A stretch of DNA of 64,000 bases from JAWPMV01 sp039819665 (GTDB lineage: Bacteria > Bacteroidota > Bacteroidia > J057), in contig JBCBRM010000030.1 in the NCBI GenBank assembly GCA_039819665.1, forward strand, positions 1 to 64,000, written 5' to 3'. Shown here in pieces: positions 24,910 to 32,888 of this stretch. The translations under genes and the position numbers were made by a program. How positions within the stretch are numbered: position 1 is the stretch's first letter; every line of letters begins with the position of its first letter. The notes under the pieces were generated by a model, which saw only the letters and a program-made list of their open reading frames with translations, ran no database searches and was not told the DNA's origin.

Positions 24910-26172
24910 ATGGGCTCCGAATTCTGGAAGCAGGTGCTAACCCTCCTGAGCGGTTCCCTATTGGCACAGATCATAAGTGTTGCCTTTTTGCCGATCCTCT
25001 CTCGTTTGTATATGCCCGAAGCCTTTGGGGTTTTTGGATTCTTCATTGCGGTAGTGGCAGTGATTGTCGTAATCATCAATGGGGGCTATGAATTGACGAT
25101 CATGTTGCCGGAAAAGGAAGCGGAAGCTGATCTGCTGACGAGCCTGAGTTTTCGTTTGGCGCATGTCATCAGTGGCATTCTTCTATTGCTCCTGCTTCTA
25201 TTTGGGGGCAAAATACTGAGCTGGGCTGATTTGGAAAGCCTGAATTTCTGGCATTTACTCCTTCCCTTGAGTATTTGGATGGAAGGGATGGCTCAGGCCC
25301 TGAGTTTTCGGCTAAACCGCGCAAAAGCCTATAAGGCATTATCCATTGCAAAGCTCATCCGTTCGATCCTGACGGCTTTGCTGAGTCTGGGGTTGGCTTT
25401 CGTCTTCGAAGGTTTTGAAGGTTTACTTATGGGGTTTCTTGCAGGACAGGCAGGTATGCTTATATATTCTTTTATATACTTTCGTCAGAAAATTTTTAAG
25501 CACAAAAAGGAGAAAGATACTTCAAGTCTAAAAGATATCGCTACCCAATACGTTGACTTCCCTCGCTATTCAGTTGTAAGTGCATTGATGAATACGGCCA
25601 GTAAGCATTTGCCTTTCTTCCTTTTGCCCCGCCTTTTCAATACCAATGTAAGCGGCCAATTCACCAAGTCCGATCGTGTTCTGAATCTTCCAGCGGTTTT
25701 AGTGAGTATGTCAATAGGTCGGATTTATTTTGAGAAAGCAAGTCGTGCTGCGGAAAGTAGCCCAAAGGAACTGGCGCAACTGACCAAGGACACCTTCCTA
25801 CGCCTTTTTCTACTTGCTATTCCTTTTCTGTGTGTAATTATGCTCTGGGGACCTGAACTCTTCAGCTTTGTCCTGGGAGAGCCATGGAAACTGGCTGGTG
25901 AGTATGCACGATGTATAATGCCCTGGATGTTTATGGTATTTATCGCTTCTCCTTTGTCCTATCTCATAGACATCAAAAGAAAGCTTCAACTCTTTCTCTA
26001 CTTCAATTTGATGCTATTTTGGGTACGTCTGGTAGCTCTTCTGTTAGGAGCGCAATATCTGGATGATCTGGGCACTATGTGGGCTTTTGGTTTGAGTGGA
26101 GCCTTTATGGTATTTCTGCAGTTGATCTACCTTTTGTATTTGGGAGGAGTATTTAGCCGAAAGGCCTCCTAA
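24910..26172 (+). CDS. Oligosaccharide flippase (Wzx/MATE-MVF superfamily)
   Basis: About 420 residues from the ATG at 24910; a TTG at 24892 would add six residues. Twelve or so hydrophobic segments, starting EFWKQVLTLLSGSLLAQIIS, with the LPILSRLYMPEAFGVFGFF motif typical of Wzx-type polysaccharide exporters. It should move lipid-linked sugar units across the inner membrane. No glycosyltransferase or polymerase lies nearby, so it is an isolated flippase rather than part of an O-antigen or capsule cluster. The stop codon overlaps the stop of pdxH on the other strand by 4 bp, leaving no room for a terminator between them. Confidence 0.85.
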   Translation: MGSEFWKQVLTLLSGSLLAQIISVAFLPILSRLYMPEAFGVFGFFIAVVAVIVVIINGGYELTIMLPEKEAEADLLTSLSFRLAHVISGILLLLLLLFGGKILSWADLESLNFWHLLLPLSIWMEGMAQALSFRLNRAKAYKALSIAKLIRSILTALLSLGLAFVFEGFEGLLMGFLAGQAGMLIYSFIYFRQKIFKHKKEKDTSSLKDIATQYVDFPRYSVVSALMNTASKHLPFFLLPRLFNTNVSGQFTKSDRVLNLPAVLVSMSIGRIYFEKASRAAESSPKELAQLTKDTFLRLFLLAIPFLCVIMLWGPELFSFVLGEPWKLAGEYARCIMPWMFMVFIASPLSYLIDIKRKLQLFLYFNLMLFWVRLVALLLGAQYLDDLGTMWAFGLSGAFMVFLQLIYLLYLGGVFSRKAS

Positions 26173-26816
26173 GGTGCCAGTCTTCCCAATTTCCAGCTTT
26201 CTCCTTTCTTTTTGTAGATGATGCGGTCATGCAACCGACTTTTCCTTCCTTGCCAAAACTCAAAATAATCAGGCACTAATTTATATCCGCCCCAATAATC
26301 AGGACGGGGAAATCTCTCGCTTTCAGAGAACTTTTCTTCAAATGACTTTACCCTTTCCTCTAAAACCGATCGATCAGCTATCTCCTGACTTTGAGGAGAA
26401 GCCCAGGCACCTATTCGACTGCCTCTGCCTCTTTGTTGAAAATAGGTGTCAGAATTTTCTGCACTCGCCTTTTCCACTTTTCCCTCTATCCGAATCTGCC
26501 GTTCCATACTGTCCCAGAAGAAGGTAATAGCCGCATGAGGATTTTCGGCCAATTCTTTTCCCTTCCGGCTCTCATAATTGGTGTAAAAGTACAGGCCTTC
26601 TTTGCCAAATCCCTTAAGCAAAACCACTCGTTGAGAAGGTCGACCTTCGGAAACTGTAGCCAGGATCATCGCATTGGCTTCCTTTATATCGCCTTCATCG
26701 GCTTCTTTAAACCAATGCTCAAATTGTTGAAATGGATCAGGATTGAGCATAGATTCGTCCAATTGATCTTTGCCATAATCCAGGCGCATATCGGAAAGCT
26801 TATTACTGATTGACAT
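26169..26816 (-). CDS. pdxH: Pyridoxamine 5'-phosphate oxidase
   Basis: 215 residues, normal size. Oxidises pyridoxine or pyridoxamine phosphate to pyridoxal phosphate using FMN and oxygen. Signature segments are NAMILATVSEGRPSQRVVLLKG, YTNYESRKGKEL (FMN contacts), ITFFWDSMERQIRIEGKVEK, RGSRIGAWASPQS, and the C-terminal FEFWQGRKSRLHDR and WKLGRLAP. Product is the cofactor for aminotransferases. It is divergent from cutA, with 23 bp between start codons, so the promoters of the two must overlap. Confidence 0.97.
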   Translation of the reverse strand: MSISNKLSDMRLDYGKDQLDESMLNPDPFQQFEHWFKEADEGDIKEANAMILATVSEGRPSQRVVLLKGFGKEGLYFYTNYESRKGKELAENPHAAITFFWDSMERQIRIEGKVEKASAENSDTYFQQRGRGSRIGAWASPQSQEIADRSVLEERVKSFEEKFSESERFPRPDYWGGYKLVPDYFEFWQGRKSRLHDRIIYKKKGESWKLGRLAP

Positions 26817-26839
26817 AGGAAATTATTTATATTGCTCCA

Positions 26840-27166
26840 ATGGAAGCTCGTTTTATTTACATTACCTGCAAAGATAAAACAGAAGCCTTAAGTATCGGAA
26901 GACTTTTGTTAGGTGAGAACCTGATTGCCTGTGCAAATGTTATAGACGGAATGACCTCTGTCTACCGCTGGGAGGGCAAAGTCGTGGAAGACATTGAAAC
27001 CGTTTTAATTGCTAAATCAGTTGCTTCCAAAGTTCCCGAACTCATCAAAACAGTAAAAAGCATACATTCATATTCTATTCCATGTGTCGTCTCTTTGCCA
27101 ATAAAAGAGGGTAATCCTGACTACATTGGCTGGATTGGAGACGAATTGCAGATCGAAAGCAAATAA
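26840..27166 (+). CDS. cutA: Divalent-cation tolerance protein CutA
   Basis: 108 residues, the normal CutA1 length. Typical segments are TCKDKTEALSIGRLLLGE, LIACANVI, SVYRWEGKV, the KSIHSYSIPCVVSLPI strand and YIGWI near the end. CutA forms very stable PII-like trimers; genetic data link it to copper tolerance, but its biochemical role is not settled. The gene is divergent from pdxH and ends 5 bp before the GNAT gene, with which it is probably co-transcribed. Confidence 0.95.
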   Translation: MEARFIYITCKDKTEALSIGRLLLGENLIACANVIDGMTSVYRWEGKVVEDIETVLIAKSVASKVPELIKTVKSIHSYSIPCVVSLPIKEGNPDYIGWIGDELQIESK

Positions 27167-27171
27167 TACCT

Positions 27172-27645
27172 ATGATACAAATCAGAAAAGGAGGCCCTGA
27201 GGATATTCCCGCCGCCTTTAAGCTGGTCAAAGAACTGGCCATTTTTGAAAAAGCCCCAGAACAGGTAATTACTTCTGAAAAGATATATACCGAAGATGCC
27301 TTCGGGGGAGATAATCCCTGGTTTGAGTTTTTTGTAGCTGAGGATGAAAATGCCGGAATTGTAGGCGTTTCCATTTTCTATTTTGGATACTCAACCTGGA
27401 AGGGCCGAATGCTCTATCTGGATGATCTCGTCATCAATGAAGCCCATCGGCGAAAAGGGATTGGTAAGATGCTACTGGATCGTTTGGTTGCTTATGGAAA
27501 GGAAAAAGGGGTAAACCAAATGCGTTGGCAGGTATTGGACTGGAATACACCCGCCATTAAACTTTACGAGAAAGTCGGCGCCTCCATTGAAGATGAATGG
27601 CTGGATTGTAAGCTTTCGAAGGAGCAGCTAGAAGGGTGGAGATAA
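27172..27645 (+). CDS. GNAT family N-acetyltransferase
   Basis: 157 residues, a single GNAT domain of the spermidine/spermine- or thialysine-acetyltransferase-like branch. It starts IQIRKGGPEDIPAAFKLVKEL, has a GRMLYLDDLVINEAHRRKGIG acetyl-CoA loop (R-R-K-G-I-G as the Q/RxxGxG/A motif), and WNTPAIKLYEKVGA near the end. It transfers an acetyl group to an amine; the acceptor is unknown. It starts 5 bp after cutA. An octamer repeat hairpin begins 5 bp after its stop codon and may end the transcript. Confidence 0.92.
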   Translation: MIQIRKGGPEDIPAAFKLVKELAIFEKAPEQVITSEKIYTEDAFGGDNPWFEFFVAEDENAGIVGVSIFYFGYSTWKGRMLYLDDLVINEAHRRKGIGKMLLDRLVAYGKEKGVNQMRWQVLDWNTPAIKLYEKVGASIEDEWLDCKLSKEQLEGWR

Positions 27646-27649
27646 TAGG

Positions 27650-27722
27650 GTGTTTGGGTCTTAGGGTGCCAGTGTTTTACCTATCTGCTAACATACTAAA
27701 ACTCAAATACACTAACACTTTT
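27650..27722. repeat. Octamer repeat hairpin, copy 5
   Basis: Left arm GTGTTTGG, GTCTTAGG, GTGCCAGT, GTTTTACC (27650-27681). Right arm GCTAACAT, ACTAAAAC, TCAAATAC, ACTAACAC, then TTTT (27687-27722). The short loop and terminal T-run give it a terminator-like form. Confidence 0.9.
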
Positions 27723-27785
27723 GGCAATAGGCCGTAATCTACGGGCTATTGGCAGAAAACCATAGACCTGTGCCCATTCTTTTTG

Positions 27786-27793
27786 TATCTTCG
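27786..27793 (+). promoter_or_regulatory. -7 promoter box TATCTTCG of the S46 peptidase gene
   Basis: TATCTTCG fits TAnnTTTG/TTCG. Transcription would begin near 27800, inside the longer open frame that starts at 27783, so the true start codon must be downstream (ATG at 27888). Confidence 0.5.
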
Positions 27794-27887
27794 GCAGATT
27801 TTATCGTCTAATTATATAAAAGAGAGCAACTTAACCTTAAGCGCATTGCTCGCGTCAATAAACACAGATAAACAAATCTTTAAACTT

Positions 27888-30272
27888 ATGATGAAAAAGT
27901 TCTTAGTCGGCATTTTTGTTTTGAGCCTGATCATGGGTCAATCCATTTTTGCCCAGGAAAATCCCAATCAACTTCGTACACAGTCTGATAATGACGGAAT
28001 GTGGTTGCCGTTGAAGGCTGCTGAGTTGAACTTCGAGGATATGAAGAAGATTGGGTTTGCACTACCTGCAGATGAAATATACAATGAAAATAAAGCGAGT
28101 CTGGAAGACGGGATCGTTAAGCTGAATGGCGGAAGTTGTACTGCAGAAATGATTTCCTCCAAAGGTCTTATGTTGACCAATCACCACTGTGCTTATGATG
28201 CTATCGCAGCTTTGAGTAGCGAAAGCGATGACTATCTTACAGATGGATTTTGGGCCTATAAAATAGAAGAAGAATTACCTGTTGAAGGAGGTTCAGCTTC
28301 TTTTCTGATCCATTCAGCAGATGTTACCGCCCAATTGATTGGTGAAGATGGCGAGCCTGTTGATGATATCGAAACCAAAATGGAAGAAATCATCGCAGAA
28401 GCCATGGATGGAAAGGATCCTGAATTTTATGAAGCTAGTGTAGAAGAGATGTTTCACGGAAGTGAGATGTATCTCTTCGTTTACAAAACGTATAAAGATA
28501 TTCGTTTGGTTGGAGCTCCTCCCTCTTCTATTGGAAAATTCGGTGGAGATACTGACAACTGGATGTGGCCCCGTCAAACGGGAGATTTCTCTTTACTTCG
28601 TGTATATGCGAGTGCAGATGGAGAAAATAATCCTGCAGAATATTCCAGAGACAATGTTCCTTACAAACCAGATCATCATTTCCCTATCTCTTTGAAAGGA
28701 GTTGATGAGTTTGATTATTCAATGATCATGGGATATCCAGGCTCAACGTCCCGTTACCTGACTTCTTCTGCTGTTCAGATGGCCCTGGACCAAAGTAATG
28801 CAGATATGTCTCGTCTCTTGGGCATCAGAGCGAAAGCAATGAAAGCTGAGATGGATAAGAGTGATGCGGTTCGAATTGCTATGGCTTCAGATTATGCCAG
28901 CATCATGAACTATTATAAATACTTGCTGGGACAAACTACCATGATGAATCGCTACGACGTGGTAAGTGAAAAGAAAGCCGAAGAAGCTGAGTTCCAAAAG
29001 TGGGTAGAAGCTGATGCTGATAGAAAGAACAAGTATGGAGGAGTCCTCAACGAAATCGATGAGCTCCATGAAGGATACAAAGACGCTGAGCGCTTCATGA
29101 ATTACCTAAACTATGGTGCCTTTCAGTCTCCAGTTGTAATATATGCTTACCAGTTCAATCCTGTTTTGGGAGCAATTATGTCAGGAGATGAAGCTGCTAA
29201 AGGAGAAGCCATTGAAAATACAAAAGCAGGAATGGACGATCACTTCAGTTCGATCAACGAAACCCTGGAGAAAAGAGCTATGACAGAGACCCTGATTAGC
29301 TTTTACCGCGATATGCCAGAAAATCTCCAACCTGAATTTATCGCTCAGATTGCTTCTACTCCGGTTGAAATGAAGATTGAAGATTTGCCTCCTCCTCCGC
29401 CGATGGACTTTGAGGAAGAAGAACCCAAAAAGAAGAAAAAGAAAAAGAAGAAAAAGAAGAAGAAAAAAGGCAAGACAGCTGTAGCTAGCGCAGATGTTCC
29501 CAAACCAGTAAAAGATATGGCTCCGGAACCTGTTAAGGCCATGGTAGAAAAGACCCCAGAAGAGAATATCGCTAATTGGGTGGAAGATGCTTTTGCTACT
29601 TCAGTATTCGCTGATAAAGATCGCTTTTCAGCATTCCTCGATAATCCAGATGTTGAAGTGGTTCAAAATGATCCCTTCATGAGCATGTTAGGTGAAATGA
29701 TCGGAACTTTCCGTAATAAATTTGCCCTGCCTTATCAGAGCTTCGAATTCAAAATCAATGAGCTCCGTAAAACCTATGTAGAAGGTTTGAGAGAGAAGGA
29801 TGCTGAAATGGCTTATTATCCAGATGCTAACTCTACTATGCGTATGACCTATGGTCGTATCCTCGCATATGAGCCTCGTGACGGAGTATTCTACAACTAT
29901 TACACTACTCTGGATGGGGTAATGGAAAAAGAAGATCCTACAAATGAGGAGTTTATCGTTCCTGCAAAACTGAAAGAGTTGTGGGAGAAAAAGGATTACG
30001 GTCAGTATGCCAACGCAGATGGTGAATTGGTAACTTGTATCCTGAGTAACAATGATATCACAGGTGGGAACTCTGGTTCTCCGCTGCTAAATGCCAATGG
30101 AGAAATGATTGGAGTAGCTTTTGATGGTAACTGGGAATCTATGTCTAGCGACATCTACATCTTCCCTCAATTCAACCGTACAATTTCTGTAGATATTCGT
30201 TACGTATTGTTCATCATTGACAAGTTTGCAGGGGCTAGTCGCCTGATCGAAGAAATGGATATCCGTAAATAA
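27888..30272 (+). CDS. dpp7: S46 family dipeptidyl-peptidase (DPP7 type) with poly-lysine insert
   Basis: 794 residues from the ATG at 27888, which begins a proper signal peptide (MMKKFLVGIFVLSLIMGQSIFAQ). The trypsin-like S46 triad is visible: TNHHC (His 99/100), an Asp in FGGDTDNWMWPRQTGDFSLLR, and Ser729 in GGNSGSP. Gly747 in FDGNWE is the residue that in DPP7 gives preference for hydrophobic P1 residues (DPP11 has Arg there). It is a periplasmic enzyme that removes dipeptides during peptide feeding. Odd feature: a low-complexity insert with five Pro, an acidic cluster and 14 consecutive Lys (29427-29468) in the helical domain. A terminator follows at 30298. Confidence 0.93.
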   Translation: MMKKFLVGIFVLSLIMGQSIFAQENPNQLRTQSDNDGMWLPLKAAELNFEDMKKIGFALPADEIYNENKASLEDGIVKLNGGSCTAEMISSKGLMLTNHHCAYDAIAALSSESDDYLTDGFWAYKIEEELPVEGGSASFLIHSADVTAQLIGEDGEPVDDIETKMEEIIAEAMDGKDPEFYEASVEEMFHGSEMYLFVYKTYKDIRLVGAPPSSIGKFGGDTDNWMWPRQTGDFSLLRVYASADGENNPAEYSRDNVPYKPDHHFPISLKGVDEFDYSMIMGYPGSTSRYLTSSAVQMALDQSNADMSRLLGIRAKAMKAEMDKSDAVRIAMASDYASIMNYYKYLLGQTTMMNRYDVVSEKKAEEAEFQKWVEADADRKNKYGGVLNEIDELHEGYKDAERFMNYLNYGAFQSPVVIYAYQFNPVLGAIMSGDEAAKGEAIENTKAGMDDHFSSINETLEKRAMTETLISFYRDMPENLQPEFIAQIASTPVEMKIEDLPPPPPMDFEEEEPKKKKKKKKKKKKKKGKTAVASADVPKPVKDMAPEPVKAMVEKTPEENIANWVEDAFATSVFADKDRFSAFLDNPDVEVVQNDPFMSMLGEMIGTFRNKFALPYQSFEFKINELRKTYVEGLREKDAEMAYYPDANSTMRMTYGRILAYEPRDGVFYNYYTTLDGVMEKEDPTNEEFIVPAKLKELWEKKDYGQYANADGELVTCILSNNDITGGNSGSPLLNANGEMIGVAFDGNWESMSSDIYIFPQFNRTISVDIRYVLFIIDKFAGASRLIEEMDIRK

Positions 30273-30297
30273 TCGGATAGCACATAAAAGAATTTCA

Positions 30298-30330
30298 AAA
30301 AGGCACAAGGCACACCCCTTGTGTCTTTTT
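30298..30330 (+). terminator. Intrinsic terminator of the S46 gene
   Basis: AAAGGCACAAGG pairs with CCTTGTGTCTTT (one wobble), followed by T residues; 25 bp after the stop codon. Confidence 0.9.
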
Positions 30331-30370
30331 GTATATAAGAAATTGACTGGTCTCTTACCAAAAAAAAGAC

Positions 30371-30378
30371 TACTTTCG
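30371..30378 (+). promoter_or_regulatory. -7 promoter box TACTTTCG of icd
   Basis: TACTTTCG fits TAnnTTTG/TTCG and lies 68 bp before the start codon at 30446, after the preceding terminator. A TTGACTGG stretch at 30343 is near the -33 region but not at ideal spacing. Confidence 0.45.
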
Positions 30379-30445
30379 CAGCTTAAATATACGGCTATCA
30401 GGCCGTGAATCTGAGTACGTTACAAAAATCATTTTACCTATAGAG

Positions 30446-32668
30446 ATGGCAAAAATTATTTATACAAAAACAGACGAAGCACCCGCACTCGCCACCTATT
30501 CATTTCTACCGATCATACAGGCTTTTCTTGCGCCCGCAGACATAGCCATTGAAACAAGAGATATATCACTTGCCGGTCGTGTACTGGCAAAATTTCCTGA
30601 GTATTTAGAGGAAAGTCAGCGCATTCCTGATGCCCTAGCTGAGTTGGGAGAATTGGCCAAGACTCCGGAAGCCAATATCATCAAGCTTCCAAATATCAGT
30701 GCATCCATCCCTCAGCTAAAGGCTACCATCAAGGAGCTACAAGCAAAAGGATACAAACTTCCGGACTATCCGGAAGAGCCTGAGACGGATGAAGAAAAGA
30801 AAATCAAAGCTACCTATGATACGGTAAAGGGTAGTGCTGTAAACCCCGTACTCAGAGAAGGGAATTCAGACAGAAGAGCTCCCAAAGCAGTAAAGGAATA
30901 TGCGCGCAAGAATCCACACTCCATGGGTGCATGGTCTTCTTCCTCTAAAACTCATGTTGCAACCATGGGTAAGGATGATTTTCGTTCCAATGAAAAGTCA
31001 GTAACTATCTCTGAAGCTGGACATGTACGTATTGAGCATGTTGCTGCGGATGGTTCTATAAGTGTGTTGAAGGAAAAAGTTGCACTTCAGGCAGGTGAAG
31101 TGATTGATGCGACCTTCATGAGCAAAAAAGCCTTGATGGCTTTCCTCGAAAAAGAGATCGCTGATGCCAAAGAACAAGATGTTTTGCTTTCTCTTCACAT
31201 GAAAGCTACTATGATGAAGGTTTCTGACCCGATTATCTTTGGACATGCTGTTACGGTATTTTTTAAGGATGTTTTTGAAAAGCATGCTGTTGTGTTGGAA
31301 GAATTGGGCGTGGAAGTAAATAATGGATTTGGAGACCTGGTTTCTAAAATTCAAAGCCTTCCTGCTGATAAGAAAGCAGAAATCGAAGCGGACATTCAAG
31401 CAGCTTATGCCAACGGACCTGCTTTGTCTATGGTAAATTCAGATAAAGGAATTACCAACCTGCATGTACCCAGTGATGTCATCATCGATGCATCTATGCC
31501 AGCTATGATCAGAAACTCAGGCCAACTTTGGGACAGCAATGGAGATACTCAGGATACCAAAGCCATCATTCCAGATAGCAGCTATGCAGATTTGTATCAG
31601 CAGACTGTTGCTTTCTGTAGAGATAATGGAGCTTTTGATCCTACCACTATGGGTACAGTTCCCAATGTAGGTTTGATGGCTCAGAAGGCTGAAGAGTATG
31701 GCTCTCATGACAAAACCTTTGAATTAGCAGCAGATGGATCGGTAAGAGTTGTAGACCAAAATGGAAATACGCTTATTGAACATTCAGTTGAAGCTGGAGA
31801 TATCTGGAGAATGTGTCAGGTGAAAGATGCACCGATACAGGATTGGGTGAAACTGGCAATCAGTCGCGCAAGAGCTACCAGTACTCCCGCAGTATTCTGG
31901 TTAGATAAAAATCGTGGGCATGATGCTGAGTTGATCAAAAAAGTAAACGCTTATCTGCCAAATCACGATACAAGTGGATTGGAAATTCATATCATGTCTG
32001 TTGCTGAAGCAACTGCCTTTACCCTGCAAAGAACCAAAGAAGGAAAGGACACCATCTCTGTAACTGGAAATGTGCTTAGAGATTACCTGACTGACCTTTT
32101 CCCTATCCTCGAGTTAGGAACCAGTGCAAAAATGCTTTCTATCGTTCCTTTGATGAATGGTGGAGGACTTTTTGAAACGGGAGCGGGAGGGTCTGCTCCC
32201 AAGCACGTACAGCAGTTCAACAAAGAAAATCACTTGCGTTGGGATTCTTTGGGTGAATTCCTGGCACTGGCTGTTTCTCTGGAGCACCTAAGCACTAGCA
32301 GCAACAATCCAAGAGCACAAGTGATCGCTGATGCCCTGGATTCGGCAACGGGTAAGGTACTTCTTAACAGGAAATCTCCTTCCAGAAAAGTCAATGAACT
32401 CGACAACAGAGGAAGTCATTTCTACCTGGCCATGTATTGGGCGCAGGCCTTAGCGGCTCAGGATTCTGATGCTGACTTAAAAGCTGCTTTCTCTCCTATT
32501 GCGGCCTCTCTATCTGAAAACGAAGAGAAAATCGTAGATGAGCTGAATGGAGCTCAGGGAGTTGCTATGGACATTGATGGGTATTATTTCCCAGATGAAA
32601 AGCTTGCCTCAGCTGCTATGAGACCAAGTCCTACCCTCAATGCGATCCTTGAGGGTCAAAAGATATAA
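30446..32668 (+). CDS. icd: NADP-dependent isocitrate dehydrogenase, monomeric type
   Basis: 740 residues, the size of the monomeric IDH (about 80 kDa), not the 45 kDa dimer. Recognisable parts are KIIYTKTDEAPALATYSFLP at the start, NPVLREGNSDRRAP and MGAWSSSSKTHVATM in the substrate region, DASMPAMIRNSGQ, and SHFYLAMYWAQALAAQ near the end. It converts isocitrate to 2-oxoglutarate in the TCA cycle, producing NADPH. It stands alone between terminators at 30298 and 32685, so is a single-gene transcription unit. Confidence 0.97.
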   Translation: MAKIIYTKTDEAPALATYSFLPIIQAFLAPADIAIETRDISLAGRVLAKFPEYLEESQRIPDALAELGELAKTPEANIIKLPNISASIPQLKATIKELQAKGYKLPDYPEEPETDEEKKIKATYDTVKGSAVNPVLREGNSDRRAPKAVKEYARKNPHSMGAWSSSSKTHVATMGKDDFRSNEKSVTISEAGHVRIEHVAADGSISVLKEKVALQAGEVIDATFMSKKALMAFLEKEIADAKEQDVLLSLHMKATMMKVSDPIIFGHAVTVFFKDVFEKHAVVLEELGVEVNNGFGDLVSKIQSLPADKKAEIEADIQAAYANGPALSMVNSDKGITNLHVPSDVIIDASMPAMIRNSGQLWDSNGDTQDTKAIIPDSSYADLYQQTVAFCRDNGAFDPTTMGTVPNVGLMAQKAEEYGSHDKTFELAADGSVRVVDQNGNTLIEHSVEAGDIWRMCQVKDAPIQDWVKLAISRARATSTPAVFWLDKNRGHDAELIKKVNAYLPNHDTSGLEIHIMSVAEATAFTLQRTKEGKDTISVTGNVLRDYLTDLFPILELGTSAKMLSIVPLMNGGGLFETGAGGSAPKHVQQFNKENHLRWDSLGEFLALAVSLEHLSTSSNNPRAQVIADALDSATGKVLLNRKSPSRKVNELDNRGSHFYLAMYWAQALAAQDSDADLKAAFSPIAASLSENEEKIVDELNGAQGVAMDIDGYYFPDEKLASAAMRPSPTLNAILEGQKI

Positions 32669-32684
32669 ATAAATTAAAAGGAAG

Positions 32685-32721
32685 ATCCGGCAGACGAGTT
32701 TTTCGGCCTGCCGGATTTTTT
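32685..32721 (+). terminator. Intrinsic terminator of icd
   Basis: ATCCGGCAG and CTGCCGGAT form a perfect 9-bp stem followed by TTTTTT; 16 bp after the icd stop codon. Confidence 0.94.
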
Positions 32722-32851
32722 CATAGAAATTTTGTCTTTGGAACCCATTTATTTACCAAAATGGAGGGCAAATTCGTTAATCGGGAAGGCTTTGTAATAA
32801 AGAGAAGCGTAAATCGACCTATTTAAGGGTTTACTATCCCGATGGAATTTT

Positions 32852-32859
32852 TAACTTTG
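32852..32859 (+). promoter_or_regulatory. -7 promoter box TAACTTTG of lepB
   Basis: TAACTTTG matches TAnnTTTG exactly, 30 bp before the start codon at 32889. Confidence 0.55.
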
Positions 32860-32888
32860 CATACTCTCATCATTATCAACTAAAATAC

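Noticed and set aside
29427..29468. Poly-lysine tract as a sequencing or frameshift artefact
   Set aside because: The tract mixes AAA and AAG codons and the frame is correct on both sides, through to the GGNSGSP active site.
29345..29542. Minus-strand frame with a poly-Phe stretch
   Set aside because: It is the complement of the lysine run in the S46 peptidase gene.
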